Source: Prevotella sp. (lineage in GTDB: Bacteria; Bacteroidota; Bacteroidia; Bacteroidales; Bacteroidaceae). From it: a stretch of 45,953 nucleotides of DNA. The translations under genes were made by a program, and so were the position numbers. How positions within the stretch are numbered: position 1 is the stretch's first letter; each line of letters opens with the position of its first letter. The stretch lies in the NCBI GenBank assembly GCA_018385335.1, contig JAHAZN010000001.1, forward strand, positions 1 through 45,953, in the 5' to 3' direction. Below are positions 27,934 through 35,388 of the stretch, piece by piece. The notes below the pieces were generated by a model. The model worked only from the letters and a program-made list of their open reading frames with translations, had not been told where the DNA came from and made no database searches.

Positions 27934-27988
27934 TTAGCTTGTTTTATGTAGGAAGGTCAGTAGGGTAGTACTTCTTCCTTCTCTCAGC

Positions 27989-28927
27989 TTAGAAAAATTT
28001 TGTCTCTTCACCAATTACTTCACTCAGTAACAAATTGGCAAGGCGACTTGTTCCTAAGCGCAACCATTGGTTAGTAAGCCATTTTTCTCCTAAGACCTCT
28101 TTTACTATGGTGTAGTATATCAAAGCATCCATCACGCTGTTAAGGCCTCCAGCGGGCTTAAAACCTATCTGTATGCCAGTTTCATCATAGTACTCCTTGA
28201 TGGCCTGACACATTACATAGGCAGCTTCGGGTGTTGCAGCGGGTTCTAGCTTGCCGGTGCTTGTTTTGATATAGTCGGCTCCTGCATACATCGCAAGGAT
28301 ACTGGCGCGCTTGATATTAGCGGCTGTCTTCAGGCAACCTGTCTCTAAGATGACCTTCATCTTGTGCTCTCCACACACCTCTTTAAGCTCCTGAATCTCA
28401 TCAGCCACACCTTCATAGTCGCCACTAAGGAACTTTCCTACTGGCATGACAATATCTATCTCCGTGGCACCATCCTTGATTGCTAATGCGGTCTCAGCTA
28501 CTTTCACCTCTATCAATGCCTGAGATGAAGGAAAACTGCCCGATACACATGCTATTTCTACGCCGTCAACCTCCAGCGATTCACTTACGGTCTTGGCAAA
28601 GCAGGGATAGACACAGATAGTTGCTACATGGGGCAGGTCAGGATATTCGGCATCAAACTGGTTGACTTTCTCCGTGAAGGCCAAGACGCTGTCTTCTGAG
28701 TCAGTGGTCTTAAGTGTTGTGAGTTCAACGCTTCCCATAAGAAATTTCTTCACTTCTAAGGTATCGTTCTCGTGTACTTTCTCAGCGATGATCTTCTTCA
28801 CTGCTTCTTTCACTGCCTCATCGCTGATATTCAAATCATATTTCGACAGGGCTTGCTCATAGATACTCAGTGCTTTTTCTTCTTTATGGTCATGATGATG
28901 ACCGCAATGACATTCTTTCTCACTCAT
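27989..28927 (-). CDS. deoC: Deoxyribose-phosphate aldolase with His/Cys-rich N-terminal tail
   Basis: Class I aldolase splitting 2-deoxyribose-5-phosphate into glyceraldehyde-3-phosphate and acetaldehyde, part of deoxynucleoside breakdown. The Schiff-base lysine is probably K221 in YIKTSTGK. Further motifs are EIDIVMPVG, VILETGCL and GFKPAGGL. At 312 aa it is longer than classic DeoC (about 220-260). The extra N-terminus begins MSEKECHCGHHHDHKEEK, a dense Cys/His cluster that could bind metal. The gene is last in the uvrC-dtd-mazG-deoC run, 24 nt after the pyrophosphohydrolase gene, and is followed by a strong terminator. Confidence 0.95.
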   Translation of the reverse strand: MSEKECHCGHHHDHKEEKALSIYEQALSKYDLNISDEAVKEAVKKIIAEKVHENDTLEVKKFLMGSVELTTLKTTDSEDSVLAFTEKVNQFDAEYPDLPHVATICVYPCFAKTVSESLEVDGVEIACVSGSFPSSQALIEVKVAETALAIKDGATEIDIVMPVGKFLSGDYEGVADEIQELKEVCGEHKMKVILETGCLKTAANIKRASILAMYAGADYIKTSTGKLEPAATPEAAYVMCQAIKEYYDETGIQIGFKPAGGLNSVMDALIYYTIVKEVLGEKWLTNQWLRLGTSRLANLLLSEVIGEETKFF

Positions 28928-28951
28928 AGTTTTCTGTTTTTATTTGTTATG

Positions 28952-29302
28952 TTATTCTGGTTTTTTGTCAGATAATTTCGTATTCTCAATATGCCTCTTT
29001 TGGTCTCTTTGAGTTTTCTTCTCTATGTTCTTTTTCAGTTCTTCAGTGAGATCTACCCCTGTTTGATTAGCCAGACAGAGGAGCACCCATAATACGTCTG
29101 CCATCTCATCACCAAGGTTGGGATTTTCCCCTTTTTTGAAGCTCTGATCACCATAGGTTCTCGCCATCACTCGTGCCAGTTCTCCCACCTCTTCGGTAAG
29201 AATAGCCATATTGGTGAGTTCAGAGAAATAACGCACACCATATGTTTTTATCCACTTGTCAACTAAGTGTTGTGCCTCTTTTATTGTTATCTCTTCATTC
29301 AT
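28952..29302 (-). CDS. MazG-like nucleotide pyrophosphohydrolase
   Basis: All-alpha NTP pyrophosphohydrolase probably hydrolysing a (d)NTP or modified nucleotide to the monophosphate. The metal-binding signature is complete: EEVGELARVMAR (E-E-x-x-E) and DEMADVLWVLLCLANQ (D/E-x-x-D). Length 116 aa, single domain, with a lysine-rich C-terminal tail. It starts 4 nt after dtd and precedes deoC by 24 nt, fitting a nucleotide-pool clean-up module. Confidence 0.9.
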   Translation of the reverse strand: MNEEITIKEAQHLVDKWIKTYGVRYFSELTNMAILTEEVGELARVMARTYGDQSFKKGENPNLGDEMADVLWVLLCLANQTGVDLTEELKKNIEKKTQRDQKRHIENTKLSDKKPE

Positions 29303-29306
29303 CTCT

Positions 29307-29759
29307 TCATTCTTTATTTTTGGTGTCCATGATGATAGTTACCGGACCGTCGTTGAGCAGTGCTACCTTCATGTCAGCGCCAAACTCACCTGTGGCCACC
29401 TCTTTACCCAGTGTTTCGCTCATTTTGTTGCAGAAGTATTCGTACATCGGAATGGCTATCTCATGTTTCGCTGCTCTTATCCATGATGGTCTGTTACCTT
29501 TCTTGTAACTTGCAAGGAGTGTAAACTGACTAACCACCATTATCTCTCCGTCAACATCCTCTACAGAGCGGTTCATCATCCCCTGTTCATCGTTGAAGAT
29601 ACGCAGTCCTATAACTTTTTTTACCAACCAGTCTGCATCTTCTTTAGTATCCTCTTCAGTGACTCCTAAGAGGATAAGCAGCCCTTGACCTATTGCCGAT
29701 TTCTGTTTACAATCAATCGTCACACTGGCGTTTCTAACTCTCTGTATTACTATTCTCAT
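29307..29759 (-). CDS. dtd: D-aminoacyl-tRNA deacylase
   Basis: Homodimeric editing enzyme that removes D-amino acids (and glycine from tRNA-Ala) from tRNA. The N-terminus MRIVIQRVRNASVTI is diagnostic, followed by the catalytic SQFTLLA motif. The C-terminal NDGPVTI motif corresponds to the family's N-x-GP-x-T cross-subunit loop, with Asp at the variable position. Length 150 aa is standard. It lies 29 nt downstream of uvrC and 4 nt upstream of the mazG-like gene. Confidence 0.97.
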   Translation of the reverse strand: MRIVIQRVRNASVTIDCKQKSAIGQGLLILLGVTEEDTKEDADWLVKKVIGLRIFNDEQGMMNRSVEDVDGEIMVVSQFTLLASYKKGNRPSWIRAAKHEIAIPMYEYFCNKMSETLGKEVATGEFGADMKVALLNDGPVTIIMDTKNKE

Positions 29760-29788
29760 GATGCAAATATACTTCTTTTTGTGGAGAT

Positions 29789-31621
29789 TTATTGTTCTTT
29801 TGAGCGAAAATAATCTATTATTAGTTCAGCCTTCTTTCTTCCTATCTCTTTGATCAGCTCATCTAAAGATATTTCCTTGATTCTTTTCACGCTTTTCCAT
29901 TTCTTCAATAACGTTTCTTTTGTCTTTTCTCCTATGCCTTTTATATCATCGAGCTCGCTGTGTAATTGATGTTTCGATCGCTTCTCCCGATGATAGCTGA
30001 TGGCAAATCTATGTACCTCATCCTGTATGTGTGTAAGCACATGAAAGAGTTCGCTATCTGTTTTCAGTGCAATGGTTTGCGGTGGGAATCCGTATAATAG
30101 TTCATTGGTTCTGTGTTTATTGTCTTTTGCCAATCCTGCAATAGGAATATTCAGTTGTAGCTCATCCTCCACAACCTCTCTCACCACGCTCATCTGTCCC
30201 TGCCCACCGTCGGTGATAATAAGGTCGGGTAGGGGAGAGTTCTCTTCTATCATACGCTTATATCGTCTCCTTACCACCTCCTGCATGGATGCATAGTCAT
30301 CAGGGCCTTCCACCGTCTTAATCTGGTATTTTCTATATTCTTTTTTCGATGGTTTAAGTCTTTTGAATACCACACAGGCAGCCACAGCGTCACTTCCAGA
30401 AATGTTAGAATTGTCGAAACATTCGATATGATACGGCATTTTCTCCATCTTAAGTTTCTCTTTAAGTTCGGTCATGAGTCTCGTTTGTTTCTGTTCAGGA
30501 TTGAGTTTCTCCGATTGTTTCATCCTGTCCAACTTATATTGTTTGCAGTTGAGCATGGAGAGTTGTAGCAGAGTTTTTTTATCTCCACGTTGAGGTATAG
30601 TGAGTGTCACCTCATTCATTTCAATACCAATGTCGAAAGGTACGATGATTTCTTTAGAATTGCTCCCAAACCTTGCCCTTATCTCCACTATTCCCAAGGC
30701 TAATAGTTCTTCTTCTGTTTCCTCTAATTTCTTCGTCATCTCAAAGGTGAATGACTGGTTAATGGCTCCTTGAGTAACGTGCATGTAATTGATAAATGCC
30801 TTCTTTTCATCGACTGTAATACCCACCACATCCACGTTATTGATGGTATGGCTGACCACCTCACTCTTAGCACAGAAATTCTGGATGAGAAGGTATTTCT
30901 TTTTCAGTTCATTCGCCTCTTCATACCTCATTTCCATCGCCAGATTATCCATCTCCGTCCTTATCGTACCCAGGAGTTGTCGCGTGTTCCCCTTTAGTAT
31001 TTGTCGTGCTTGTTCAATATGCTTTAGATAGTCTTCCCTTGACTGTTTTCCTATGCACACCCCACCGCAGTTTTTGATGTGATAGTCCAGACATACACGA
31101 TATTTTCCTGCTTTTACATCCTCCTCTTTAATAATTTGGTTACAAGTTCGGGGCCGATATAGTTTCTTTATGATATCCAGGAGTGCATACATTGTGGCAA
31201 TATGAGAATATGGGCCATAGTAACTGCCCCATTTCTTGTTGATGGTTCTTGTCTTGAAGATTCTTGGATAAGGTTCGTTCGTGATACATATACTTGGATA
31301 GGTTTTACCATCTTTAAGCAAGATGTTATACTTAGGATTGTATTTCTTTATCAGGCTATTCTCCAGTAAGAGTGCATCTTCTTCCGTGTTTACCACCGTG
31401 TAGGTGATATCGTGGATTTTACTTACCAGCACTTTAGTTTTGTATCTATCCACGACGCTCAGGAAGTACGAAGAAACCCTTGCCTTTAGGTTTTTGGCCT
31501 TACCCACATATATAATCTCCCCTTTGTCATCATAGAACTGATAACTTCCAGGTTTATTAGGCATACTACCAACTATAGCTTTTAGCCTTTCTATCCTATC
31601 CTTCTTCTCGTTCTTTCCCAT
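29789..31621 (-). CDS. uvrC: Excinuclease ABC subunit C
   Basis: Dual-incision nuclease of nucleotide excision repair. The N-terminal GIY-YIG nuclease (about 15-95) shows PGSYQFYD and IIYVGKAKNLKARVSSYF. The middle has a Cys-rich stretch (CLDYHIKNCGGVCIG) matching the UvrC 4Fe-4S-type region. A UvrB-interacting UVR segment (about 205-240) follows. The C-terminal RNase H-like endonuclease has ECFDNSNISG and ITDGGQGQ, and tandem helix-hairpin-helix motifs (DDIKGIGEKTKETLLKKW) end the protein. Length 610 aa is normal. It begins a four-gene run with dtd, mazG-like and deoC. Confidence 0.98.
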   Translation of the reverse strand: MGKNEKKDRIERLKAIVGSMPNKPGSYQFYDDKGEIIYVGKAKNLKARVSSYFLSVVDRYKTKVLVSKIHDITYTVVNTEEDALLLENSLIKKYNPKYNILLKDGKTYPSICITNEPYPRIFKTRTINKKWGSYYGPYSHIATMYALLDIIKKLYRPRTCNQIIKEEDVKAGKYRVCLDYHIKNCGGVCIGKQSREDYLKHIEQARQILKGNTRQLLGTIRTEMDNLAMEMRYEEANELKKKYLLIQNFCAKSEVVSHTINNVDVVGITVDEKKAFINYMHVTQGAINQSFTFEMTKKLEETEEELLALGIVEIRARFGSNSKEIIVPFDIGIEMNEVTLTIPQRGDKKTLLQLSMLNCKQYKLDRMKQSEKLNPEQKQTRLMTELKEKLKMEKMPYHIECFDNSNISGSDAVAACVVFKRLKPSKKEYRKYQIKTVEGPDDYASMQEVVRRRYKRMIEENSPLPDLIITDGGQGQMSVVREVVEDELQLNIPIAGLAKDNKHRTNELLYGFPPQTIALKTDSELFHVLTHIQDEVHRFAISYHREKRSKHQLHSELDDIKGIGEKTKETLLKKWKSVKRIKEISLDELIKEIGRKKAELIIDYFRSKEQ

Positions 31622-31723
31622 CGAATCCTCTATTTTCAGTAATAGTCAACATTACTTATCATACAAATAGCCCCACATGATCCGTTCTTTAAGTACGTCA
31701 TTCTCACCACTTTTCATCTTATA

Positions 31724-31739
31724 TGTTTCACGTGAAACT
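31724..31739. other. parS centromere-like site 1
   Basis: TGTTTCACGTGAAACT matches the bacterial chromosomal parS consensus TGTTTCACGTGAAACA at 15 of 16 positions and contains the perfect 14-bp palindrome GTTTCACGTGAAAC. It lies in the non-coding gap between apt and uvrC. ParB would load here for chromosome segregation. Confidence 0.88.
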
Positions 31740-31808
31740 TTATTATCTTCCTTGTGTAACCATATTCACTATCATTGGAATATAGTATCGCCCAATTAGT
31801 ATGCAGTA

Positions 31809-31858
31809 AAGGTAGGCAATCGAGCGATTCTTTCGCAGAGCACTCTTTTACCTACCTT
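31809..31858. other. Hairpin region downstream of apt
   Basis: AAGGTAGG (31809-31816) is the inverted complement of CCTACCTT (31851-31858). Inside it AATCG-AG-CGATT (31818-31829) forms a smaller palindrome. It lies in the 3' region of apt (minus strand) with no adjacent T-run, so it is not a standard terminator. Role unknown. Confidence 0.35.
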
Positions 31859-31893
31859 CTCTAATTTCTTGTTCAACCTCCTTTCTCTTTCTG

Positions 31894-32424
31894 CTATAAG
31901 TTGAGTAGCGTTGTAATCTCTGTTTCTTTATCAAACAAATCTCTTCCGTGCAATCCTTCGTCTGTAATTTCTATGATGAAATTGACATATATGTTCTTTG
32001 GACTAAACTTCTTTACGAGATTATAAGCAGCACGCATCGTTCCGCCCGTCGCTAATAAGTCGTCGTGTAACAGTACTACATCTTCATTGTCGATTGAATC
32101 TTTGTGAATCTCGATAGTATCTTCCCCATATTCTTTGCTGAAGCTCTCGCTCACTGTCTCACCTGGAAGTTTACCTGGTTTTCTACATAGCACAATACCT
32201 GCACCCAGTTTTACGGCCAACGCTGAAGCAATTACAAATCCTCTACTTTCTATTCCTACAATCTTGGTGATACCTTTGTCTTTGTAGATTTCATACAGTT
32301 CATCAACCATAATTCTCAGGCACTCGGGATTCTTGAATAGTGTAGTTACGTCTCTAAAGTTGATTCCTTTCTTTGGAAAATCAGGAATACACCTTAGATT
32401 CTCCATCAATACTTTGTTGTTCAT
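31894..32424 (-). CDS. apt: Adenine phosphoribosyltransferase
   Basis: Purine-salvage enzyme converting adenine and PRPP to AMP. The PRPP-binding loop is VVLLHDDLLATGGTM, and IVGIESRGFVIASALA and RKPGKLPGET are family motifs. The N-terminal IPDFPKKGINFRDVT is diagnostic. Length 176 aa is standard. It sits 51 nt downstream of mnmG, with a parS site in that gap, and is separated from uvrC by a 272-nt gap that holds a second parS site. No separate promoter is visible, so it is probably expressed from the mnmG transcript. Confidence 0.97.
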   Translation of the reverse strand: MNNKVLMENLRCIPDFPKKGINFRDVTTLFKNPECLRIMVDELYEIYKDKGITKIVGIESRGFVIASALAVKLGAGIVLCRKPGKLPGETVSESFSKEYGEDTIEIHKDSIDNEDVVLLHDDLLATGGTMRAAYNLVKKFSPKNIYVNFIIEITDEGLHGRDLFDKETEITTLLNL

Positions 32425-32453
32425 TACTTTTTAATTTATTATGTTATTAAATT

Positions 32454-32469
32454 TGTTTCACGTGAAACT
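32454..32469. other. parS centromere-like site 2
   Basis: TGTTTCACGTGAAACT again, identical to the first site and 15 of 16 with the consensus. It lies 6 nt downstream of the mnmG stop codon and before apt. The two sites are 730 bp apart in the same orientation, and both are intergenic. Confidence 0.88.
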
Positions 32470-32475
32470 TTTTGG

Positions 32476-34353
32476 TTATCTTCCAAGTAGTACCAGTAGA
32501 ACATTGATGTCGCTTGGTGATACGCCAGGTATTCTACTTGCCTGTGCCAGTGTGTCTGGATTGATAGCTTTGAGCTTCTGTCGTGCCTCTGTAGATAGTT
32601 GCTGCAAACTTTCATAATCAAAACGGTCTCTTATTTTGATATTCTCAAGTCTGTGCATTTTCTCAGCAATGACACGTTCCCGTTCGATATACCCCTTGTA
32701 TTTTATCTTTATCTCTGTTGCTTCTGTAATTTCCTCTTTTCTTTCTGTTAAACCATTGAGCTTTTCATTGAGTTGAGGAAGCAATGATGCCAGCGTATCC
32801 ATGTTCAGTTGTGGTCGGCTGAGGAGTTCGTCTATTTTTGTTCCTTCCCGTAGTGGGGTTGTACCCAACTTCTCCAGAGCGCTGTTGATCACCGAAGGCT
32901 TGATAGTTGTAGAATGACAGAAATCCATGATCTCTTCCATCTGCTGTTTCTTCTGCAACCAATAGTCGTATCTGTCTCTCTTTGCCAGTCCTATCTGATA
33001 GGAGCGTTCTGTCAGTCGTGCATCAGCATCATCTTGTCGGAGCAGGATACGGTATTCCGCCCTTGATGTAAACATGCGGTAGGGCTCGTCAACACCCTTC
33101 GTCACTAAGTCATCGATGAGCACACCAATATAGGCTTCATCTCTACCCAACACAAAAGGTGCTCCACCTCCACAGTGAATAGCAGCATTGATGCCCGCTA
33201 TCAATCCCTGTCCACCTGCCTCTTCATATCCAGTAGTACCATTCACCTGTCCAGCAAAGAACAGCCCTTTGACCACCTTCGACTCTAATGTGTGATAGAG
33301 TTGTGTGGGGTCAAAGAAATCATATTCTATAGCATAGCCTGGACGATAGACCCTCACGTCTCTCAGTGCAGGAATCTTCTTCAATGCCTCCAGTTGTATG
33401 TCGATAGGAAGAGATGAGGAGAAGCCATTGAGATACATTTCGTTGGTATCCACTCCTTCTGGTTCAAGGAAGAGAGGATGCTGTTCCTTATCCGGGAAAG
33501 TGACGAGCTTTGTTTCTATAGAAGGGCAGTAGCGGGGGCCGATACTGCTTATTTGTCCATTGTATAGCGGAGAGTCGGGCAGTCCGCTTCTCAATACCTC
33601 ATGTACCTCCCTATTGGTGCTTACAGTCCAGCAGGGCAGTTGAGGTAAAGGACGATGCTCTCCCATGAAACTAAATTTATGGAAATCGTTTTCTCCATCC
33701 TGTATCTCCATATCTTCGAAGTGCACACTCCTTTTATCAATTCTCACCGGAGTGCCCGTTTTCATTCTATACGATCTTATTCCGTGTCTTGTGATGCTTT
33801 CAGTGAGATGATCAACGGCAGGTTCGGCTATTCTTCCTCCCCTTACTTTTTTCCTCCCTATGTGCATCAGTCCATTGAGGAACGTACCAGCAGTGATCAC
33901 GATGGCTTTGGCTCGCAGAGTCACTCCCCAGATAGTCTTGATACCCACAGCCGTTCCCTGTTCTACTATCAGTTCTTCGGCTTGGTCTTGCCACACATCA
34001 AGATGAGGTGTGTTGTCGATGGTGTGTCTCCATTGCCAGATAAACTTTTCTCTGTCACAGTGAGCTCTTGGGCTCCATACAGCAGGACCTTTGCTTCTGT
34101 TCAGCATTCTGAACTGTATGGCAGTGGCATCAGTCACGCGTCCCATCTCGCCCCCCAGGGCATCAATCTCTCTAACTATCTGTCCTTTTGCGATTCCTCC
34201 TACAGCAGGGTTGCAGCTCATCTGTGCTATTTTGTTCATGTCCATTGTTACCAGGCACGTATGAGCTCCCATGTTGGCGGCAGCTACCGCCGCTTCGCAT
34301 CCGGCATGCCCACCTCCAATCACCAAAACATCGTATGTCAATTGATAGTTCAT
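32476..34353 (-). CDS. mnmG: tRNA uridine-5-carboxymethylaminomethyl modification enzyme MnmG (GidA)
   Basis: FAD-dependent partner of MnmE that installs the cmnm5 group at wobble U34 of several tRNAs using methylenetetrahydrofolate. The FAD-binding motif VIGGGHAGCEAA is near residue 11, followed by MSCNPAVGGIAKG, the CXGTFLNG region (AGTFLNGLMHIG), GPRYCPSIETK, GYEEAGGQGLIAG, and the C-terminal MnmE-binding helical domain with YIERE. Length 625 aa is normal. It heads the mnmG-apt-uvrC cluster. The gene is a frequent neighbour of replication origins, which is relevant to the parS sites beside it. Confidence 0.98.
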   Translation of the reverse strand: MNYQLTYDVLVIGGGHAGCEAAVAAANMGAHTCLVTMDMNKIAQMSCNPAVGGIAKGQIVREIDALGGEMGRVTDATAIQFRMLNRSKGPAVWSPRAHCDREKFIWQWRHTIDNTPHLDVWQDQAEELIVEQGTAVGIKTIWGVTLRAKAIVITAGTFLNGLMHIGRKKVRGGRIAEPAVDHLTESITRHGIRSYRMKTGTPVRIDKRSVHFEDMEIQDGENDFHKFSFMGEHRPLPQLPCWTVSTNREVHEVLRSGLPDSPLYNGQISSIGPRYCPSIETKLVTFPDKEQHPLFLEPEGVDTNEMYLNGFSSSLPIDIQLEALKKIPALRDVRVYRPGYAIEYDFFDPTQLYHTLESKVVKGLFFAGQVNGTTGYEEAGGQGLIAGINAAIHCGGGAPFVLGRDEAYIGVLIDDLVTKGVDEPYRMFTSRAEYRILLRQDDADARLTERSYQIGLAKRDRYDYWLQKKQQMEEIMDFCHSTTIKPSVINSALEKLGTTPLREGTKIDELLSRPQLNMDTLASLLPQLNEKLNGLTERKEEITEATEIKIKYKGYIERERVIAEKMHRLENIKIRDRFDYESLQQLSTEARQKLKAINPDTLAQASRIPGVSPSDINVLLVLLGR

Positions 34354-34434
34354 TGTTTTGAAAAAATCATTGTCTCTCGTCCTTTCTTTCAGTCAGGATA
34401 ATCGAAACCTTAAGCAAAATATTAATTCGTGTCG

Positions 34435-34442
34435 CAAAATTA
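34435..34442 (-). promoter_or_regulatory. mnmG -7 box
   Basis: TAATTTTG on the minus strand, about 80 nt before the mnmG start. The expected -33 element is not clear. Confidence 0.45.
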
Positions 34443-34473
34443 CTCATAATTATTCATTTTTGTTTTGTTTTAC

Positions 34474-34504
34474 TTTGATTTATCACTTAATTATAGTAAT
34501 TTTG
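34474..34504 (+). promoter_or_regulatory. frdCAB promoter (TTTG-N19-TAATTTTG)
   Basis: TTTG (34474-34477) and TAATTTTG (34497-34504) have the ideal 19-nt spacing. Transcription would start near 34510, giving frdC a long leader of about 155 nt that holds a short reading frame. Confidence 0.75.
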
Positions 34505-34546
34505 CGCTCAAATCAGCGTTTAGAAATACCTATTATCAATTTATCG

Positions 34547-34633
34547 ATGAACATGGCGGTCAATGAGTTTATCTCCTCGTTGTGGTTGAAGAGCATCCTT
34601 AGGCCGTCTTTCTCATTCGGAATAATTCATTAA
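34547..34633 (+). CDS. Possible 28-residue leader peptide in frd mRNA
   Basis: An ATG inside the inferred frd leader opens a 28-codon frame starting MNMAVNEFISSLWLKSILR and ending in TAA, 33 nt before frdC. It has no recognised similarity. If translated it could modulate frd expression, but equally short frames arise by chance and there is no stop-overlap with frdC. Confidence 0.2.
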   Translation: MNMAVNEFISSLWLKSILRPSFSFGIIH

Positions 34634-34665
34634 TAACAATTCAATAACTTAATTTTAAATCATTT

Positions 34666-35349
34666 ATGTGGTTATTTAATTCATCTATTGGTAGGAAAGT
34701 TGTAATGTCCTTGACGGGAGTTGCGCTTATCTTGTTCCTGACCTTTCATGCGTCAATGAACGTGGTAGCCTTGTTCTCCGCTGAGGGATACAACTTGATT
34801 TGTGAGTTCCTGGGTGCCAACTGGTACGCATTAGTAGCAACGATGGGATTGGCTGCCCTGGCAGTGTTCCATATCGTTTATGCTTTCATCTTGACAGCAC
34901 AGAATCGTCGTGCACGTGGAAATTCACGTTACGAGGTGACAGCTAAGCCTGGCAAGGTGGAGTGGGCATCACAGAACATGCTCGTGTTGGGTCTTATCAT
35001 CCTTTTGGGTCTGGCTCTTCACCTTTTCAATTTCTGGTACAACATGATGTTTGCCGAACTCTCAGGCATCTCTGTTCCTCATTCTCCTTCTGATGGCTAC
35101 GCATACATCCAGGACACCTTCTCTTGTCCTGTTTATGTTGTGCTTTACATCGTTTGGTTGGCAGCCATTTGGTTCCATCTTTCTCATGGTTTCTGGAGCG
35201 CAATGCAGACCTTGGGATGGAGTGGCAAGACATGGTTCTGCCGTTGGAAGGTGATAGGCATTGCCTACACCACACTCCTCATGCTGGCCTTCCTCGTGGT
35301 TGTTCTGTATTTTGCTTGCTGTGGTTCTTGCTGCGGCAGTTGCTGCTAA
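34666..35349 (+). CDS. frdC: Fumarate reductase/succinate dehydrogenase cytochrome b558 subunit
   Basis: Membrane anchor that passes electrons from menaquinol through haem b to the FrdB iron-sulfur clusters. Five hydrophobic helices are visible, with histidines suitable for haem ligation in FHASMNVV, AVFHIVYAF, ALHLFNFW and FHLSHGFW. Length 227 aa and the single-subunit anchor fit the b558 family of Bacteroides/Wolinella-type complexes. An oddity is the last ten or so residues, ACCGSCCGSCC, which place six cysteines at the C-terminus after the final helix. First gene of frdCAB, 39 nt before frdA. Confidence 0.95.
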   Translation: MWLFNSSIGRKVVMSLTGVALILFLTFHASMNVVALFSAEGYNLICEFLGANWYALVATMGLAALAVFHIVYAFILTAQNRRARGNSRYEVTAKPGKVEWASQNMLVLGLIILLGLALHLFNFWYNMMFAELSGISVPHSPSDGYAYIQDTFSCPVYVVLYIVWLAAIWFHLSHGFWSAMQTLGWSGKTWFCRWKVIGIAYTTLLMLAFLVVVLYFACCGSCCGSCC

Positions 35350-35388
35350 CGACCTGTTTACTATTCATATTTAATCAGAAATAACGTT

